A DNA stretch of 64,000 nucleotides from Chondrus crispus (taxonomy: Eukaryota > Rhodophyta > Florideophyceae > Gigartinales > Gigartinaceae). A program made the position numbers and the translations under genes. Under the pieces are notes generated by a model. It was not told the DNA's origin, did no database searches, and was given only the letters and a program-made list of their open reading frames with translations. Location: NCBI RefSeq assembly GCF_000350225.1, contig NW_005178692.1:103749-167748 (forward strand). The letters are read 5' to 3'. The first letter of the stretch is position 1; every line of letters begins with the position of its first letter. Positions 1 through 10,463 of the stretch are shown here, piece by piece.

Positions 1-691
1 GCTGTTCTCTACGCGACCATCAACTATGGTTAGAGAAGGGTTTCGTTGTCATGCTTCTTCGGAACCTCGACCCTAACAATGGACATGTCAACGGCGCTAG
101 GCACATAGTAGACAGCACGTCAAACAGATTGTTTTGTCTCCACGTAGCTATTGGAAGTCATCAGGGAAAGCTACTCTGCCAGCCTCGCATGCCCTGCGGA
201 CCCGAAGACGACAACTTTCCAGTCCCAAGATTTACAAAGACCCAGTTTCACATTCGTACTTGCATTTCCATGAAGACGAACAAGGCACAGGCAACGTCTT
301 TTGGAGGACTCCTGGGACTCGATTTTGGAAACCATTGCTTCTCTCACGGTAAGCTATAGTTTGCCCTATCCAGGACTACACATCCTGGCAACGTTATTGT
401 TTTGACATCGAAAGTAGATGAAACTACCCGCAACGTAGTGTTCCCTGAAGTCCTTTCGTAGAGGGACTTCATTGATAGAGTTTAAATAAAGCTACTTTAC
501 GATTTTTCAACCACCCCGTGCCTTTACCACTCTACTTTATTACATCAAATCCCTTTTGAATGACTTCCCACTTTTCCACTCCATTCCATTTTTTTATATT
601 GAAACTGTCATTCCAAAAACCTTATTACATTCAGACCCTTTCGCATTCCTCCCCAACTGCGGCGCGCAACGCGCGCCACGGGGCCCACTTG
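1..691 (+). mobile_element. Helitron 3' end (5' part outside window)
   Basis: The stretch holds the C-terminal end of a Pif1-type helicase ORF followed by about 230 bp of AT-rich non-coding sequence. It finishes with a compact hairpin at 661-677 (GGCGCGC, loop AAC, GCGCGCC) followed by CACGGGGCCCACTTG at 677-691. Helitrons end in a short GC-rich hairpin a few bases before a CTRR terminus and insert before a T; here the terminus reads CTTG instead of CTAG and is followed by T. The end at 691 is inferred from that pattern. The 5' end (TC terminus), Rep domain and most of the helicase lie outside the window. Confidence 0.6.
3..461 (+). pseudogene. Helitron Pif1-like helicase, C-terminal fragment with internal stop
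   Basis: The frame is open from the window edge. It carries the conserved tail of Helitron Rep/helicase proteins: a LLRNLDPNNGHVNGAR-type motif (from 54), then RMPCGPEDDNFP, then an RTQF-like stretch leading to TNKAQ and GLDFGNHCFSHGKL, the last helicase motifs. A TAG at 357-359 interrupts the frame just after CFSHGKL. The same frame then continues with FALSRTTHPGNVIVLTS, the expected final helicase motif, to a TAG at 459-461. In a live protein the 357 stop would be a tyrosine or similar codon. The helicase would unwind DNA during rolling-circle transposition; this copy is dead or needs readthrough. Confidence 0.8.
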
Positions 692-2007
692 TATAATACT
701 CATTCCTACACCAAAGTCTTACGAAAAGGAACAAACAACCAGAAGACATACGATACACAAATATATGAACTGATCCCCAGTAAAAGTCTTTGGGAGACCT
801 TTGTTCTCCTGACCCCTGAGTGGTCCCCATCTCTTTACAATACCGTAGAGGTGAGCAAAAGCTGGGTCAAGACAAATTTATTCTCTTATTCCCAAAATAT
901 GAGGGTTTATGCAAAAATGATTTCGTTATCGGGCCAAATGCTGTGAAACGTGTGAAACGAGTTTTTGTGTGGTCCCGGGATGGGCGGTCGTAGGTGGGTT
1001 TTATTGATATATGTGAGAAAGTATGTTTGTGTGTGTGTGCCGCCACCTCGTCGGGTGGGTGTCGGTGCGGCTTTTATAGAGCCGCGCCGACATCGAACCC
1101 CTGACTCGGTTAGCCATGTAACCCTAGTTTAATAATCAAACAGTATCCCTGGCCAATAGGTGGCAGCGGAAAAGACACAAAAATACCTAAAGAATCATAT
1201 GATAAAAGACTTACAGTAATGCATGCAGCAAGGAGCCAGGGCCAATGGGCGGTTGTTACGGTCAAACTGTAAGGTCCTGAAATCGAATCATTTCCAATTC
1301 GGTACTGTACTGTTCTGATGGGTGACAAACGTGTAAGAGCGAAGAGGCGCAGAGCATAGCGCAAAGCAGAATTGATGTCAGCACAGATGCTAGACCGATG
1401 CGCAATGTGCATTCAGCAACCCGGCAATAATTTGCCGGAATACATGTAGTGGGTGCGCAGTGAAAGGTCAGAGAGCAGTGCGCATTGGAAATGCACACGT
1501 CATAGATACCGTTACACTATTGCGCGGAGAGGCGATATGTCGTGAGAGAACGGTATAAGACCAGAACATTAAACTGTGAGATAGAGGGAGAGAGCTCACC
1601 GGTGAACGAGTACCGAAACACTTGCCAACGCCAACGTCGTTTATTATCCAGCTGTGCACCTTCGCCAGAAGGATGCAAACATCTAATATGCAGGCAGAAT
1701 TAGTGCCTACAAAAACTGTACCTCACAAAACGTATGCCACCCACCATACTTGTCACGAAAAGCTGAGGGAGCCAGGTAATGTTTCTCTAAATCGACGAGG
1801 TAGCGAAACCACAGACTCGGTCCCCGTCCCCTTCTCCACATCGCCTTATTCTACATTTTCTCCCCATCCCTTTCACGACGGACACCCCATCCCCGCCCTC
1901 ATCTTGCAGTGTCATGGAGGTGTCGTGAAGGTGGATGGCGACGACGTAAATCCGCAAAACCAGTATTTTCGAAGTAAAATTCAGAATGGTACATGACTCA
2001 TTTTCTT
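692..2007. other. Unassigned sequence between Helitron and Copia-A
   Basis: I see no convincing gene in these 1.3 kb. Short ORFs on both strands lack recognisable motifs. Around 1021-1085 there is a GT run (1026-1039) and a GC-rich inverted segment around CTTTTATAGAGCC, which could be a TATA-containing end of an unidentified element. A tRNA-like T-arm string at about 1090-1105 on the minus strand lacks the rest of a tRNA. Confidence 0.4.
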
Positions 2008-2397
2008 TGCAGGGGGTGAATGAATGGATGTGAGTACGGAGAAGTTCGTCGATGGGGTCTGGTAACACCGTAGACCGGACTTTACTTGAGTCGATCAAGG
2101 TAGAACTCATGTAGACTAAGAGTACGATGGTTAACCTACCGAAAGCCAAAGTAAAAATCAGTGTGCAGGACGACAACATGGTAGGCGCAGATCCTAAAAC
2201 ACAAACATACAGTACGAAAAGAAGGACAACATCAAAATACTAGATATTAAGTCACTTAGCGGACACATCACTCCGCTCAATAGCACCAATTCAGGGGCTA
2301 GCACGATATGGCACATCAGTATGGTCTTACGAAGCACAATTCAGCCCCTCATGTACGATAGCGCAACGAATAGCAGCGAGCGCGCGCGCATTACACA
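2008..2397 (-). repeat. Copia-A 3' LTR
   Basis: This 390-bp direct repeat matches the split right copy at 6869-6894 and 7939-8307, with scattered substitutions. It starts TGCAGGGGG and ends TTACACA on the plus strand, so it has TG...CA ends. The last polyprotein codons and the TAA stop (2391-2393) lie inside its inner edge. Confidence 0.85.
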
Positions 2398-5300
2398 ATA
2401 ACACCCCCTCTTGCTCCTCGAGCTGTCACTTCTACCACTCCGAGTTGCTCTCTATGCTTCCCGAATATGATACAGAGAAGCGGCTTCGTAAGGATATCCG
2501 CCGTCATGTCAGCGGTGTTGCAGTAAGACAGGTGAATGATACCGTCTTGGATGTTCTCTCTGACAAAGTTCTTCCGGATTGAGATGTGCTTCGCGTGCCG
2601 TATTCCCTCAGTCGCCCACACTACCGCACCCTGATTGTCCTCATTGACAATTTTACTTCCATTCTGAGTACAGTCCATCTCTCGAAGCAAGCTGCGCAAC
2701 CAAAGCACCATTTTGGTTCCTTCACTCAAAGACAGGAACTCGACCTCGGTCGTGGAGAGGGCCACGGGAGTTTGCTTGAGCGCCTTCCAAGCAACTGTAC
2801 TCTGACCAAATTGAAACAAGACACCTGTTGTTGAGCGTCTATCAATGCGGTCCCCTGCCCAGTCCGCGTCACAAAATGCAACCAGGTTCTCTTGATTTCC
2901 TGAATGTAAGCGTAGTGCATGACGCTTCGTCCCTTGAAGATATCGAAGAATACGCTTGAGACAAGTCCAGTGTATTTCTGTCGGAGCAGACGAGTACCGA
3001 CAAATGATTGATACGGCAGAAGCAATGTCCGGGCGAGTGCGGGTGGAAAGGAATAGCAAGCATACCAGTAGTTCTTGATAAGTTGCACAGTCCTCATGTA
3101 CCCCTCCACCTTCAGAGATATCCATGAGCGCTCCCGAACACATAAGAGTCGCAACAGGCTTGCAGTTTAACATACCAAACCGATGTAGCACTTGTGTGAT
3201 GTAGTGTTGCTGCGACAACCACGAGCCCTCAGAGTCTAGTCCAAACAGAACACCCAAAAAGGACCTGAGTGAACCCAAATCTTTAACATCCAGATGTCTC
3301 ATGAGCTCCTGCTTCACACTTTGAGCGTCATTCATTCTCAGACTAAGAAGTATGATGTCATCTACATACAGCAACAGCCAAACACTTCCACGACGGTAGA
3401 CGCCATCATCAGAGAGCAATTTCTCAAAACCCATCGCGTTCATGACGGACTCCCACTTGTCATGCCAAAGTCTTGGTGCCTGCTTAAACCGGTAGAGCCC
3501 CCTTCGAAGCTAGAGGGATTGACCTTTCTTGCACAGCGAAAGCCCTTCGGGACATTTCACGTACACATCGCTGTCAATCTCGCCATGGAGGATGGCAGTC
3601 TTGATATCCATTTGCTCGATAATGTACCGCCTCTTGACTGCAACTGCAAGAGAAGTGCGAATAGTCGTTAAGTCTACCAATGGTGCGAAAGTTTGATCTA
3701 CGTTCCCTTGAAGGAAACCTCGAACTACAAGTCTTTCTTTGTGCCTAATCACTCTTCCGCTCTCGTCGTACTTGCGGATAAAAACAAATCTTGTTGACAA
3801 AGGCCTCACCCCCTCTGGAGTAGCAACAATTTCCCCAGTCTCGTGCTGCCTCAATGATTTCAACTCCAAATCAATTGCAGTTTTCCAATCTTCAGAGTCG
3901 CTCTGCGATAGAGCTTCCCGGACAGTTGAAGGATCCGACATCCTAGCTTCGACTGCCGAAAATGCTCTTGCCACACTGGCTGAACCGGGGGTGTAGTAGG
4001 AAGTCTGCCGTCGTTCACGTCGTGGATACCTAGACCCTGAGGACTCCCCGTCATCTTGCTCGGCATCCTCTGTCTCGTGACTGTTATTCATGAGTGGAGG
4101 AACATAAGTGATGGCATCCTGGATGTTCGGGTCAATAGGATGCTCTTGTTCGTGTATCTGATGGACTTCTCTGTTAGGAGAAGGGTTCTCATGTAGCGTA
4201 GACAGACGCGTTCTATCCACCGAGGTAGTCTGGATTGGGGTATGTGTGACCTTCGAAGCATCGGAATTCTCATCAGGTAGCAACGACGGTGCAGTATCAA
4301 CGTCCTGGCTCAACGCTTGTGCAGGATACTTGTCCTCCACGATGGGCACATCTCTCGCTATGACAGCAACATTGCGAGAGGGTATCCAAAGCTGATACGT
4401 GCTGTTTTCGAAACAGCCGATAGCAATCCCGAGTTGCGACTTTGAATCCAACTTTGTTCGAAGTTCCTTGGGGATATGATACCAACCTAAGCATCCAAAG
4501 ACTCTGAAGTAGGCATCGTTAGGTTTCTCACCCGTCATAAGCTCGTGCGATATCACTCGTAGATTCCTGGGACAAGAGAAGTGATTCCAGATCTTTGCTG
4601 CAGGCACAACGGCTTCAGCCCAGAAAGCCTTGGGCAGCGATGCATGTTCCATCATCGTCCGTGAACATTCGACAATAGTGCGGTTGGTCCGCTCAGCAAG
4701 TCCGTTCTGATTGGGGGTGTAAGGGGGCGAGGTGGTGTGCTTGATGCCCTTCTCTTCCAGGTAGGGCCTCAGAGCAACATACTCTCCTCCGTTGTCGCTG
4801 TGGACTCTCTTGACAGTGCACCCAAACTTCCTTTCCATCCACACATGATGCAGCTTGAACTTTACAGTAACATCACTCTTGCGTGGTATGGGAACAATGT
4901 TGATGAAACCTGTGTAATCGTCAATGAAAGAAACAAAGTAGCGCGCACCTGAAAAAGATGCCACCGACATTGGTCCACACACATCTGTGTGTATGACTGC
5001 ACCACGCTCTTTCGAACGCGATTTGTTGCGACGCAGAGTCTGGCGAGTCTGTTTACCCTTCATGCAACTACCACAGGAGGCCTTCTTGTTTCCCTGCAAC
5101 GTTAGACTCATTCCAGACACAGCCCCGCTCCTTAGCAACTGCTTGATACTTGCATTGCTCGCATGACCAAGTCTGGCATGCCAAAGCCTCATTGCAGAAC
5201 TTCCAGATCCCGACGGACCTCCTTGAGGGCTGTCATCGTTGTCGTCATCTCTTGGCTAATGGAACAAAGCGACTGACGCCGATGAGTATCCTGGGTACAC

Positions 5301-6686
5301 AACTTTTGCGGATACTCTGTATACGCCTTGATATCGGTGTCCTTGAAACTGCGTCACACCGTCGTGCGTTCCATTGCATTTGTCACGCCCAAAGTTGATG
5401 ATGTAACCATGAGCACAAAGCTCCGAGCAAGAAATGAGATTGGATTGCAGCTGAGGAACGTACAGTACCCCATCAAGGACTAGGAAACGTTCGTATTTGT
5501 CTCGGGGACCGCTAACAGTTGTACGTAGAGTAACAGTGCCGCTATGGGTAGCAAAGACCCTGTTTCCGTCTCCAAGGATAATCCCGCGACGAGCAATCGG
5601 CTGACAGTCACGGATCCATTCCCTACAGGGTACCATGTGGTTGGACGCCCCTGAGTCCAATAGATATACACGCTCATCATCTTAAACTCCCGAGGATGCT
5701 ATCTCGTCTGCTGAACAGCTCATAACTATCGTGTGTTTGCTAGTAGAGCCTAAAGGGCATTCTGTCGCCATGTCATCAAATCTAATCCGCTCAGCGTGCT
5801 CCTGGTCTCTATTATTCAGCTCTGACAGATTTGGGACGGTTTCCTGACAGTTTGACACATCATCCATGCCTTCGTTATTCTTGGATTCATCTTGACGTGC
5901 CAAGAGCAATTGAGCATGCTGCGCTCTTCCAATTTCGCTCTCCAGGCGCTCTCCCGTTTCACCAGCGAAGGAAACATTCCTTCGAGTCTTTCTATCCAAT
6001 AAATGACAGTTGCGTGCAAGATGTACAACCTTACCGCACTCAAAGCATCGAAGTTTCTCTGCTTTACCGCCGTAGTTCCTCCTTCCAACGTATAGAGTAT
6101 TTGAACTTCCTGTTGCCGCCTCGTACTCCTGCAATAGACTGGCTGTCGCTGTCTGCCAATCTAACTTCTCTTGGATTGTCTGTAATGAAGCAATCACGTG
6201 TCCAAACGGTGACTTGTTCTTATCACCGAAAGAGACAAGAACCATAGCCACCTGTAAGTCCTCTCCAATGTCACTCTTCATAGCCGCAAGGCGATTGAAG
6301 ATCTCTTCAAAGGAGTCGATGTAATCTTGCATGGGCTGCCCATAGTAGCTCATGCGCGCAAGCTTGGACTGGAGCTGAACCTTGGTTGCAGTGTTCGATA
6401 CTGCATAGCGTTCTCGAAGACGTACCCACATGCGGTATGGATTGTCCTTGGCACTCAAGCACAAGCCCAGGGGTCGATCACTCATTCCCTGGATCAGGAT
6501 TGCGCGTGCAGTCGCCACATTCTTCTTCAGCTCTTCCGTCAGCTCGGCTCCGGCTCCCAATACATCCGACTGAAACACATGAAGCACTTACTTGGCTTCA
6601 AGTGCAGCCTCGGTCCTCGCCTTCCACAGATGGAAGTCCTCACCGGGCTTCCCATAGTGCCTGTACACCTTTTTGCTATCTTCCAT
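2391..6686 (-). pseudogene. Copia-A gag-pol polyprotein, one frame with four nonsense codons
   Basis: About 1,430 codons stay in one reading frame with no frameshift. Four in-frame stops break it: TAA at 6590-6588, TAA at 5684-5682, TAG at 5258-5256 and TAG near 3512-3510. The ATG at 6686 opens a gag start containing YRHYGKPGEDFHLWKA. Then follow a zinc knuckle CFECGKVVHLARNC (about 6.04 kb), protease LLDSGASNH (about 5.65 kb), the pre-integrase LWHARLGHAS, and an integrase with IHTDVCGP, VHSDNGGEY and the PPYTPNQNGLAER glutamate region. RT has YVDD (about 3.36 kb) and RNase H has FCDADWAGD (about 2.73 kb). Decay by substitution only suggests fairly recent inactivation. Confidence 0.88.
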
Positions 6687-6849
6687 AGCAGTAACTCGAA
6701 CGCCTCCGTAGAATGAATAAACGTACTTTTAACGCACGTCCTGTAGTCGCACGGCGTGGTGTGAAACACGCAATGCAAGCTGTTGCTGCAGAGAGCACAA
6801 ACGGCGTAAAATAGCACGAAAAGATGAGAAGGGTAGGAGAGCGAGCGTG

Positions 6850-6868
6850 GGCTGGGCCCATAACCCTT
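6850..6868 (-). other. Copia-A primer-binding site (initiator tRNA-Met half-molecule type)
   Basis: Directly inside the 5' LTR the minus strand reads GGGTTATGGGCCCAGCC. The plus strand here (GGCTGGGCCCATAACCC) equals the anticodon arm of eukaryotic initiator tRNA-Met, including the CAT anticodon. Drosophila copia is primed by such an internal tRNA-iMet half rather than by the tRNA 3' end. The match to that tRNA region is from memory of its sequence. Confidence 0.75.
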
Positions 6869-6894
6869 TGCAGGGGGTGAATGAATGGATGTGA

Positions 6895-7938
6895 TGTAGT
6901 GCAATACGCACCTGAAAAGGGGGGTGAAAGGAAAGGAAAATATTTGAATATGAAAATTAGTCCGGGTTGGGGGACTTGCACAGTTTTAATTTTTCATTTT
7001 ATTTAGTTAATTACTTGGCATTAATTTTGCTGATACTAGATTAGATCTAGGATCTAGCGCCGCGAGCTATTGTAGTGGCTCCGGCGGGGCGATACATACC
7101 TTAGCCCTCTGACCACCAAGTCAGTAAAGGTAACCCGAGTTGCCGGGTTTGAATGTCGCCTTGGTCGAAGTCCGTCTCTACCAAGACGCTCCCTTCTACC
7201 TATGCCTACGGCATCCTTCAGCGCTCGGGGGTCCCATTCTTTTTTCCTTATCCTTTTACGTTTTCTATCTCTAATTCCTATCCTTTTCTATCTCTACCTC
7301 TATTTTCCCTTAATTGTGTTGGTTCCATTTGAGTCGGTTGCGACCGATCCAGTGTAGGTGTTTTAGCCATCGGGCAACACGTTGCGTAGCGCTGCTACTG
7401 TTTCAAGTTCCGTAGGAAGGCTGTTGTAACGACGCCTTCGTCGAAGGTCTTACTGTATAAGACAGAGTGGGTGCTGCCTACCGCGATCGCGATCGCGCTG
7501 ATGAGGGTGTTTTTAGCCATCGGGCAACACGTAGGTAGTAGCGTTGCTACACGGTTATGATCCCGTCGGGTGGTGCTGAACAAGCCCCCGTCGAAGACCT
7601 TGAATTACGCACAAGGTGCTGAAGACGCTCGTCGAGCATTGGCCTTACAACCCAACGAACCGGGGTTACATTCTCGTAGACAAGCCCAACCCGGACTCGT
7701 CGAGCGCTCAAGTCTTCACAAGTCTCTACCACCATTATCCTCCCGGGCCGGGTATCTTCCCTTAACCCCCCCCCGTCGGAGTCGAGCTACCGTGGGCTGC
7801 AAGCCCACACAAGGGGAAACGGAGTCTCGAACGCTCCGTAGCGCGTGCCATCGGCAGTGGTTGTTGCTGTTGTTGTTTTTCTTCTTTTTGTTTGACCGTC
7901 GGACCGTGTTCGCGGCCTGCCAGGCACATTGCACTGTG
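6895..7938. mobile_element. 1-kb non-coding insertion inside the Copia-A LTR
   Basis: The insertion is defined by interruption of an LTR whose other copy is continuous. Its ends carry a weak inverted repeat: AGTGCAATACGCACCTG near 6898 against AGTGCAATGTGCCTG read inward from the right end. The flanks share TGTGA. There is no transposase ORF. Inside are an AT-rich block (6945-7060), a pyrimidine-rich tract (7235-7320) and an imperfect 150-bp direct repeat. It behaves like a non-autonomous DNA element (MITE-like), but the superfamily cannot be named; a hAT-type 8-bp duplication is possible if the end is set two to three bases further in. Confidence 0.55.
7360..7570. repeat. Imperfect 150-bp tandem duplication
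   Basis: TTTTAGCCATCGGGCAACAC occurs at about 7362 and again at about 7512, each followed by a degenerate GTAGCG-TGCTAC segment. Similar GTCGAAG-C-TT pieces (7437 and 7590) continue the repeat. It lies within the 1-kb insertion. Confidence 0.6.
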
Positions 7939-8307
7939 TGTGAGTCGGGAGAAGTTTGTGGATGGGGTCTTCTAACACCGTAGACCGGACTCTACTTGAG
8001 TCGATCAAGGTAGAACTCATGTAGACTAAGAGTACGATGGTTAACCTACCGAAAGCCAAAGTACAAATCAGTGTGCAGGACGAAAACATGGTAGGCGCAG
8101 ATCCTGAAACAAAAACACACAGTAAGAAAAGAAGGACAACATCAAAATACTAGATATTAAGTCACTTAGCGGACACATCACTCCGCTCAATAGCACCAAT
8201 TCAGGGGCTAGCACGATATGGCACATAACTATGGTCTTAGGAAGCACAATTCAGCCCCTCATGTACGATAGCGCAAGGTGTAGCAGTGAGCGTGCGCGCA
8301 TTACACA

Positions 8308-9165
8308 TGAACAATTTTTGCGCGTTTAGCCATTTAATTTTTTGCGGAAACTCTCTAATAGAGGTGCTCTAAAAGCATTAAGCAGCAGCTAGTATATCTA
8401 CAGCGTCGTGAATGGTTGTGAGTTGTGATCTGCAGGAAACAGAAAGACGAAAAACAACGTCTCTCGACAAACGTATAAACTATTTACTTACTGCGGCTCG
8501 CATCTCGGCGGACAAAAACAAGCCCCAGGTATCAAAGCTTTAATTCAGATTGGCAACTTTTGTCTGGTACAATAGTTTCTGCTGGAGAGAGGGCCGGCTA
8601 TTGGACAAATTGCGTTTTCTTCTCAGCGCGGTGTCTAAGCAAATATGACGGCGAGGGCAACCGGGTCACCGCTCACGATCATGATGCCCACGGGCTGTCT
8701 CATATCTGCTCCTCCACGTGGATTGCCAAACCGTTGCCCTGACCACAGGATTCACTACCATCAACCAAATCTGTGAAGCAATCAGCGCATCATGCAACAC
8801 AGGTTTGACTATCAGCGGGGGCCCAGATGTGTGCACGGTAGGCCTCGACATAGAATTCATTGGCGTAAACGGCAAGCGGTCCACCCTGTGAGGTAGGCGG
8901 AAGAGGTTCTTACTTGGGATTTTGAAACTCTTGTCAGATCCTCACGCAGACACAAAAGCTCGACTTTGACAACAGCTGTTCGAAGCAGTACCTGGAATTC
9001 TTCCAGCAGCAGACCAGTCCATCGTTCGTTTCCGTGCTCGTCGCTCTTTCGCAAACACAACGTGAAGATGTAAGTGGTGGGAACGTGTTTTCGCAAAGGT
9101 TCATGACCGAAACAGGACGGATTTTCTGGGGAGCGTCCAAGATATAACCCAGCTCTGTACCAATA
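8308..9165. other. Unassigned sequence, possible gene remnant
   Basis: No intact gene. A plus-strand open stretch at about 8560-8740 and another at about 8745-8893 (containing ICEAISASCNTGL and DVCTVGLDIEFIG) have balanced composition and could be parts of a broken gene, but I do not recognise a family. The frame closes with TGA around 8891. Confidence 0.3.
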
Positions 9166-9184
9166 GCCGCAGTGACAGCCACCC

Positions 9185-9400
9185 CAGGTCCAGGAAGGTC
9201 GCCACCTGCTCCAACTAGGTCACCGCCTTCCTCAACCAGATCGCCCCCTTCTTGCACCAGGTCGCGACCTCTACGAACGTCACCACCTTCTCCCACCAGG
9301 TCGCGACCTCCTCGAGCCAGGTCGCGACTTCCTCGAACCAGGTCCGGACCTTCTCGAAAAAGTCGCGACCTTGTCGAAAAAAGTCGCGACCTTCCTCACC
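9185..9400. repeat. 21-bp minisatellite
   Basis: Roughly ten degenerate copies of a 21-bp unit related to AGGTCGCGACCTTCTCGA run through this segment, many with a central GTCGCGAC palindrome. All units keep the 21-bp spacing, so every frame repeats every 7 residues. On the minus strand one frame reads as an E-x-V-A-T-W-x type heptad. Confidence 0.8.
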
Positions 9401-9935
9401 CGATTGATTAAGAGGTCGTGTACGAGATCAGGAGATGTGTAAGGCGTCCGAACGTGCGGGATGCTTTCCGTGCTAGACAAAGATACCGCCTCGTCACGAT
9501 TTGTTGCGTACGATTCTGTAGATGCCGGCGAGAGGCGTCGCTCCAATGCTTGCGTGGATGCGTAAACCACTGCTAGCTTGGCAATGTATAGCCAGCCATG
9601 CTGATTGTGGCTGTGAACAGCGTACAAATTACGGTAAAAAACCACGCTATTTTTCGCTAGCTTGGAACTGAGAGGTGTGATGAGTTTGATTGGGGAAAGA
9701 GCGTGCTTCGATCGTTGCTGTCCCAAGGGCTTGGCTTAATAAACAGTACTGTAGTTTGGAAGATTCTTGGCAGTGTGGATGCGCTGTGCAGAGATGTTTT
9801 TACGCTTTCCGTAGTCGTACATGAAATGCCGTTCGATGTCGATGAGTTATCTTTTACTTGTCGCGGGAGGTCGTTTTGCGCCTGGATAGCGGCGGCTTCT
9901 TCAACAGAGATGCTTTTTGGTTTAATTGAGGCCAA
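9280..9935 (-). pseudogene. Unrecognised ORF, frameshifted, ending in the 21-bp repeat
   Basis: A minus-strand ATG at 9935 opens 92 codons beginning MASIKPKSISVEEAAAIQAQ. A second frame (148 codons from 9726) overlaps it, contains a stretch around SVVFYRNLYAVHSHNQHGWL, and runs into the minisatellite. The two could be one gene with a frameshift near 9.70 kb, or two unrelated ORFs. I recognise no family; an element gag or a species-specific gene are both possible. Confidence 0.3.
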
Positions 9936-9939
9936 GTGA

Positions 9940-10292
9940 ATGTGTGTGAAAGGGGATTAGAAGAGGGGGCGCTCTACGGCGAGTCTATTCTCTAATCTAA
10001 TGACAAATTTTTAAGTGCCGTAGCAATGGTTCGACACTTACCCATGGACCCCATCAACAAGGGCGGACGGTCCTGACCGCACACCTGTTGGCCACAGAGG
10101 ATGAGCTTCTTTGATGGACTACTCTGAGTGGGGCGCAAAATGGATTGCAGAAACAGCAAACTGTGTGGAGGATTAATGATTTGGAACTCACTGCATTATG
10201 ATATGCGACGCAACACAAATCCAAATAACAGTGGTGGTGTCTTGGGAGACGGGTATTGACATACAGTACAGTATTTCATATGGTATTACTAT
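9940..10292. other. Unassigned spacer
   Basis: I see no gene, repeat or RNA here. Several TACAGTA/TACTGTA-like words occur at 10255-10290, as elsewhere in the window. Confidence 0.4.
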
Positions 10293-10297
10293 ATGGT

Positions 10298-10449
10298 TGG
10301 CATGAGAGCCATACGTACACACGTAGCACACGTATGACAGCGCTATCAGATCATCTTTATCACCGCCGTCTCACTGATCCCTCCCATTCCCTTATAAGGT
10401 AGAGACGCGATAGGCATCAGTAAACGGACGGCATCGATCTTGCACCACA
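10298..10449 (+). repeat. Copia-B 5' LTR (152 bp, shortened)
   Basis: It begins TGGCATGAGAGCC and ends CTTGCACCACA. Compared with the 3' copy it lacks about 53 bp lying between two CATGAGAGCCAT direct repeats, so it looks like a deletion between those repeats. Confidence 0.8.
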
Positions 10450-10463
10450 GGTTATGGACCCGA
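10450..10463 (+). other. Copia-B primer-binding site, iMet anticodon-arm type
   Basis: Right after the LTR the sequence reads GGTTATGGACCCG. This is the same internal initiator-tRNA type as in Copia-A (GGTTATGGGCCCAG) with two substitutions. The ATG inside it is also the first ATG of the gag ORF (10454). Confidence 0.6.

Larger units (their letters stand above)
2008..8307 (-). mobile_element. Copia-A: Ty1/copia LTR retrotransposon, minus strand
   Basis: The element is bounded by two copies of a 390-bp LTR: 2008-2397 on the left, and 6869-6894 plus 7939-8307 on the right. The right copy is split by a 1,044-bp insertion. Read on the minus strand the LTR begins TGTGTAATGC and ends CCCCCTGCA. 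The polyprotein runs 6686 to 2391 in copia order: gag, protease, integrase, RT, RNase H. The flanks 2003-2007 (TTCTT) and 8308-8312 (TGAAC) do not match, so no target-site duplication survives or the ends have recombined. The minus-strand polypurine tract GAGGGGGTG lies next to the left LTR. Confidence 0.85.
6869..8307 (-). repeat. Copia-A 5' LTR, split by an insertion
   Basis: The first 26 bp (6869-6894) match 2008-2033 and the remainder (7939-8307) matches from 2029 onward to the end of the left LTR. The two halves share TGTGA at the break (6890-6894 and 7939-7943), which would be the target duplication of the inserted 1-kb segment. Confidence 0.8.

Noticed and set aside
1085-1130. tRNA-like string on the minus strand (GGGGTTCGATGTCGG with TGGCTAACCGAG before it)
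   Set aside because: The T-arm and an A-box-like piece are present, but too close together and with no acceptor or anticodon stem; not a tRNA gene.
6568-6589. A 22-nt segment with perfect splice-site ends (GTAAGT...TTTCAG) over the first stop in Copia-A gag
   Set aside because: Far too short for a spliceosomal intron, and removing it shifts the frame into a stop.
7066-7180. Possible tRNA-derived SINE (CCGGGTTTGAATG resembling a B box)
   Set aside because: No convincing A box at the right distance, no tail and no second copy in the window.
9172-9411. Pro/Arg/Ser-rich plus-strand ORF over the minisatellite
   Set aside because: Produced by the 21-bp repeat; all frames through it look repetitive and open.
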